A stretch of DNA of 23,350 bases from a virus, in IMG/VR virus record IMGVR_UViG_3300042878_003363, positions 1-23,350 of that record. One strand, 5' to 3'. A program made the translations under genes and the position numbers. Of the stretch, positions 20,762 through 23,350 are shown piece after piece; the first letter of the stretch is position 1, and each line of letters starts with the position of its first letter. Under the pieces are notes generated by a model that was not told the origin of the DNA, made no database searches, and saw only the letters and a program-made list of their open reading frames with translations.

Positions 20762-22108
20762 ATGAGTGATACCGCCACCCTCATCGCCGAGCTTAAAGTT
20801 CGGCACCCGCTCGCCAAATGGCTCCAGGATGACGGCCACGTCCTCCGCCGCCACAGTGCCGGGCGCTTCCTCACCCTCTGCCCATTCCATTCAGAGAAGA
20901 CACCCAGCTTCCACATCTGGGAGGCAGATCACCATTACCATTGCTACGGCTGCGGCGTGCATGGCGACCTCCTTGACTACCTCATGGAAAAGCGCGGCCT
21001 AACCAAAGCCGAATCCATCAATGCTTTACTCAGCGACTCACCCGACCTACGCAGGGGAGACTTCACCCCCACCCCAGCACCCGTTGTCGCCCCCGTTCTC
21101 CTGGAGCCCCTCAAGCCCCAGCGCCTATCCTCATGGTTAGACAAATGTGCCCAGCTCGCCACCGACACCCGCGAGATCCAGCGCCTTGCCGACTGGCGCG
21201 GATTCAGCCCAGACACCATCATTGGCGCTGCCAAAGCCGGACTCATGGCCCGCTGGCAATACTTCGGCGCCCCACGCGAGGCCTTTCTTGTTCAGGCACC
21301 CACACACGCCCTCACCGGCCATGAGGGGGAAGGGGCCGCCCTCCAGCCCATCAGTATTCACTGCCGCCTTGGGCCACACACCCCCGGCAATGAGCACGCC
21401 AAGCCCTCCTGGCGCTTCGATCCCAGCGGCACACGCGCATGGCCCTTCTTCTGGGGCGATCCCATCGGCGCACGCTGGATCTTCTTTGTCGAAGGCCAGT
21501 GGGACGCCATGGCCATTGCCGACATTTGCGGCTGGCATTGGCCCAGCGCCATGCCTCCAGGTTGCTGCATCATCGGCCTCCGTGGTGCCCAGAGTTGGCG
21601 TCTCTTCCTCGACCCCAAGATCGGCATCCCCATCGCCCCCAAAGCCTGCGCCATCGCCATTGGAGATGCCGACACCGCAGGCACCAAATGGTATGAGGCA
21701 GACGGCTTTCTTGACCAACTCGCCCCGCGCCTGCAGCGCCTCGTCACCCTCCTACCCACCGCCCCAGGGTGCAAGGACCTCAACGATCTCATCAAAGCCG
21801 GCCACCTCACCGGAGCCGACTTTTTAGAGCAGATCCGGCCACGGCTCCAGGCCCCCAAACTGCCAGACGCACCCCCCATCACCCTCATTCAGTGGTGCAA
21901 AATCGCCGCCTATGCCGAGACCCCACTCAGCATCACCGCCCGCCAGATCCTCAGTCATGATGGCCGACCCAAGGGCCGCCGCTCCCCGAGTTATTGGCGC
22001 ACCTACTGGCGCACACTCAGTCTCACCGACTTGGAATGGACTGACCACCTCCATCTTCTCAGCCAGTGGCAGCAGGGATCACCGCCCCCGCAGCCCGCCA
22101 CCCGTTGA
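20762..22108 (+). CDS. DNA primase with CHC2 zinc finger and TOPRIM-like domain
   Basis: This 448-residue protein has a complete zinc-finger signature: C40-x2-H43 (CPFHSEKTPSFHIWE) and C61-x2-C64 (HYHCYGCGVHGDLLDYLME). The TOPRIM part has E244 in FFVEGQWDAMAIADI and D302/D304 in AIAIGDADTAGTKWYEADGF. The stretch between them, about residues 95-235, is divergent. The C-terminal part (RQILSHDGRPKGRRSPSYWR) is basic and may bind DNA or a helicase. It synthesises RNA primers for lagging-strand synthesis, consistent with the phage-encoded sliding clamp. No replicative helicase is fused. It forms a tight cluster with the DUF4406 gene. Confidence 0.9.
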   Translation: MSDTATLIAELKVRHPLAKWLQDDGHVLRRHSAGRFLTLCPFHSEKTPSFHIWEADHHYHCYGCGVHGDLLDYLMEKRGLTKAESINALLSDSPDLRRGDFTPTPAPVVAPVLLEPLKPQRLSSWLDKCAQLATDTREIQRLADWRGFSPDTIIGAAKAGLMARWQYFGAPREAFLVQAPTHALTGHEGEGAALQPISIHCRLGPHTPGNEHAKPSWRFDPSGTRAWPFFWGDPIGARWIFFVEGQWDAMAIADICGWHWPSAMPPGCCIIGLRGAQSWRLFLDPKIGIPIAPKACAIAIGDADTAGTKWYEADGFLDQLAPRLQRLVTLLPTAPGCKDLNDLIKAGHLTGADFLEQIRPRLQAPKLPDAPPITLIQWCKIAAYAETPLSITARQILSHDGRPKGRRSPSYWRTYWRTLSLTDLEWTDHLHLLSQWQQGSPPPQPATR

Positions 22109-22155
22109 CTCGCCCATGAACATGCCCACCCCGTCCGCCACCCTTTCCCACTCCC

Positions 22156-22689
22156 GTGCCCAACGCCGCGCTCACCGAAACCACCCGCAGGCTACCCGCT
22201 CGGCTCCGCCGCGCACCCATCACCAGGCCCAGACTGCGCGTGCAGATGCCCGACGAGGAGCGCGACCTTGCCGACACCGCGCATGATCTTGGCGCCGCCC
22301 TGCGGGGCCTCACCACTCCCATCCTCTTCCGCCGTGGCCGCATCATCGTCTATCCAGATTTACTGCCCGAAGGCGATGGCCTCTTCCGCATCGGCCTCAT
22401 CGAGCTAGACCCCGCCACCGCCCGCACCCACTTCGCCGATTATGTTGAACTCTGGCGCGTCAAATTTGGTGCCAATGGCCAGACACGGGAAATCACCGTC
22501 ACCCTCAGCAAGTCAGAAGCCGAAGGCATCCTCAGTTCCAGCCAGTTCATCATGCAACTGCCCGAAATCAATGCCGTTCACGCCCGCCAACTCCCCGTGA
22601 TCGATCCCCTCACGCAAGCCATCCGCCTCCTCCCCACCGGCTATGACCCCACCACCCGAATCTACACCTACCCCACCACCAGCGCCTAA
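22156..22689 (+). CDS. stand-alone protein resembling a primase/helicase N-terminal domain
   Basis: This 177-residue ORF uses a GTG at 22156; ATG at 22246 is the alternative. After a basic leader it has TPILFRRGRIIVYPDLLPEG. Its last part, QLPEINAVHARQLPVIDPLT followed by QAIRLLPTGYDPTTRIYTY, resembles a segment of phage and plasmid primase/helicase proteins (NxVxPxRLPVM...I.LLP.GYD...Y T). No ATPase motifs follow, because the frame stops directly after this block. It could be a split or truncated primase-helicase, or a loader-like domain. It lies 47 bases after the primase. Confidence 0.6.
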   Translation: MPNAALTETTRRLPARLRRAPITRPRLRVQMPDEERDLADTAHDLGAALRGLTTPILFRRGRIIVYPDLLPEGDGLFRIGLIELDPATARTHFADYVELWRVKFGANGQTREITVTLSKSEAEGILSSSQFIMQLPEINAVHARQLPVIDPLTQAIRLLPTGYDPTTRIYTYPTTSA

Positions 22690-22745
22690 CTTGTCGAGTG
22701 AAGCCATCGCTTCGCTAGAACGCCTCGCCAACAACCTTCACTCTT

Positions 22746-22985
22746 ATGACCTCCGACCCACCGCTTGATCTCATCACCCTTGATCGGCTCATCACCAATG
22801 TCGGCACCGAAGTCAAACGCTGCCAACCCCTCCTAACCAAATACGCCAGCGCCCTCACCAGTCCCACCGCCAGCTACAAATTTACCCACCTGCAGCAGCT
22901 ACTCGCACGCACCGCCACCGCACTCGAAACCACCGATCCCACCCAATTACAAACCTGCATCACCCAGCTCCTCACCTTCAAATGA
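22746..22985 (+). CDS. small helical protein, paralogue A
   Basis: This 79-residue protein has LDLITLDRLITNVGTEVKRC followed by QPLLTKYASALTSPTASYKF and a second helix (LQQLLARTATALETTDPTQL). The RCQPLLTKYAS part matches RCQELLTQYAA in the next gene at the equivalent position. It ends LTFK, and its stop overlaps the next ATG (ATGA). Function unknown; probably a two-helix hairpin. Confidence 0.65.
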   Translation: MTSDPPLDLITLDRLITNVGTEVKRCQPLLTKYASALTSPTASYKFTHLQQLLARTATALETTDPTQLQTCITQLLTFK

Positions 22986-23203
22986 CCCTTCCCACCCAAG
23001 AGACAACAACCCTCGCTGACTCACTCCTTAGTGAGCTATCCCGCTGCCAGGAATTACTCACTCAATACGCCGCCATTGGCCCAGCGGGATTAGTGGGAGC
23101 CATGTTCATCAAGCAGGACATCGCCGCCGCCAATAAAGCCATGATCGAAGGCGATCCTGTTGGAATGATTCGAGCACACGCAAAACTGCAAGGCTGTAAA
23201 TAA
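22982..23203 (+). CDS. small helical protein, paralogue B
   Basis: This 73-residue protein (MTLPTQETTTLADSLLSELS, RCQELLTQYAAIGPAGLVGA, MFIKQDIAAANKAMIEGDPV) shares the RCQxLLTxYA motif and overall helix pattern with the preceding gene. The second helix matches in style but not closely. An ATGA overlap couples the two genes, so they are probably a tandem duplication that has diverged, perhaps forming a heteromer. Confidence 0.65.
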   Translation: MTLPTQETTTLADSLLSELSRCQELLTQYAAIGPAGLVGAMFIKQDIAAANKAMIEGDPVGMIRAHAKLQGCK

Positions 23204-23211
23204 ACACCCAC

Positions 23212-23350
23212 ATGCCCACCCCACTCGAAACCGCCCAAGAACAGCGCCTCAACATCCTGCGCACCACCCTCGCCCGCGAGCGCATCGTCTTCACCGACAT
23301 CATCGCCGAAATGAACCAGCGCCTCATCGACCGCACCGATGGTTTCATGT
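23212..23350 (+). CDS. partial gene running off the window
   Basis: The ATG at 23212 opens a frame (MPTPLETAQEQRLNILRTTL, ARERIVFTDIIAEMNQRLID) that continues past the end of the window. The 46 visible residues are helical and hydrophilic. It begins eight bases after the previous stop. Nothing further can be said about the family. Confidence 0.55.
   Translation, partial: MPTPLETAQEQRLNILRTTLARERIVFTDIIAEMNQRLIDRTDGFM

Noticed and set aside
22691-22768. Possible 25-residue ORF with a TTG start (SSEAIASLERLANNLHSYDL)
   Set aside because: Very short, non-ATG start, and it overlaps the start of the better-supported gene at 22746.

Overview
The window looks like part of a temperate phage, prophage or phage-plasmid genome from a GC-rich bacterium. 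The general style fits Verrucomicrobiota or a similar PVC/Bacteroidota-type host. Coding strands are very C-rich, and most plus-strand starts have an A/C-rich leader rather than a Shine-Dalgarno sequence. The host assignment is an inference. No rRNA, tRNA, CRISPR array or insertion sequence was found.

Layout. (1) 1-12906, plus strand: a long run of tightly packed, often ATGA-overlapping genes. It holds the tail of an AAA+ ATPase, a MarR-like regulator, many unrecognised small proteins, a DnaN-type sliding clamp (4578-5735), a degenerate acyl-carrier-protein-like protein (5769-6029), a four-gene patch of different base composition ending in a terminator (6044-6998), an N-6 adenine methylase-like protein without a visible NPPY motif (7004-7816) and a large ParB-like protein (9950-11731). 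Three isolated minus-strand genes sit in this run (4011-4556, 8964-9641, 12903-13307). They share an N-terminal motif and a THQG motif. (2) 13308-13799: a non-coding stretch with an iteron-like GGTATGC array and a long hairpin. (3) 13800-16243, minus strand: the terminase small and large subunits, joined across an A10 slippery run. (4) 16465-18866: a lysogeny module with a GYF-like membrane protein, an XRE-type repressor, a palindrome-rich divergent control region, two small divergent genes (the second excisionase-like) and a tyrosine integrase. (5) 18986-23350, plus strand: a replication cluster with a DNA-binding protein, a plasmid/phage replication-type protein, a DUF4406 protein, a CHC2/TOPRIM primase, a protein resembling the N-terminus of a primase/helicase, two tandem paralogues and a partial gene.

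How the parts may work together. The plus strand appears to carry early functions (replication, partition, modification). The minus strand carries packaging plus three dispersed genes that may be late cargo proteins. No portal, capsid or tail gene is visible, so virion genes must lie outside the window or be supplied by a helper. The integrase lies between two phage-like blocks rather than at an edge.

The observations most worth following are: the three minus-strand proteins with shared LxxxLDxxLT and THQG motifs (candidate virion-delivered effectors); the A10 frameshift or slippage junction between the terminase subunits; the ACP-like protein that has lost its phosphopantetheine serine; and the recurrent ssrA-like LAA/xAA C-termini on plus-strand proteins.
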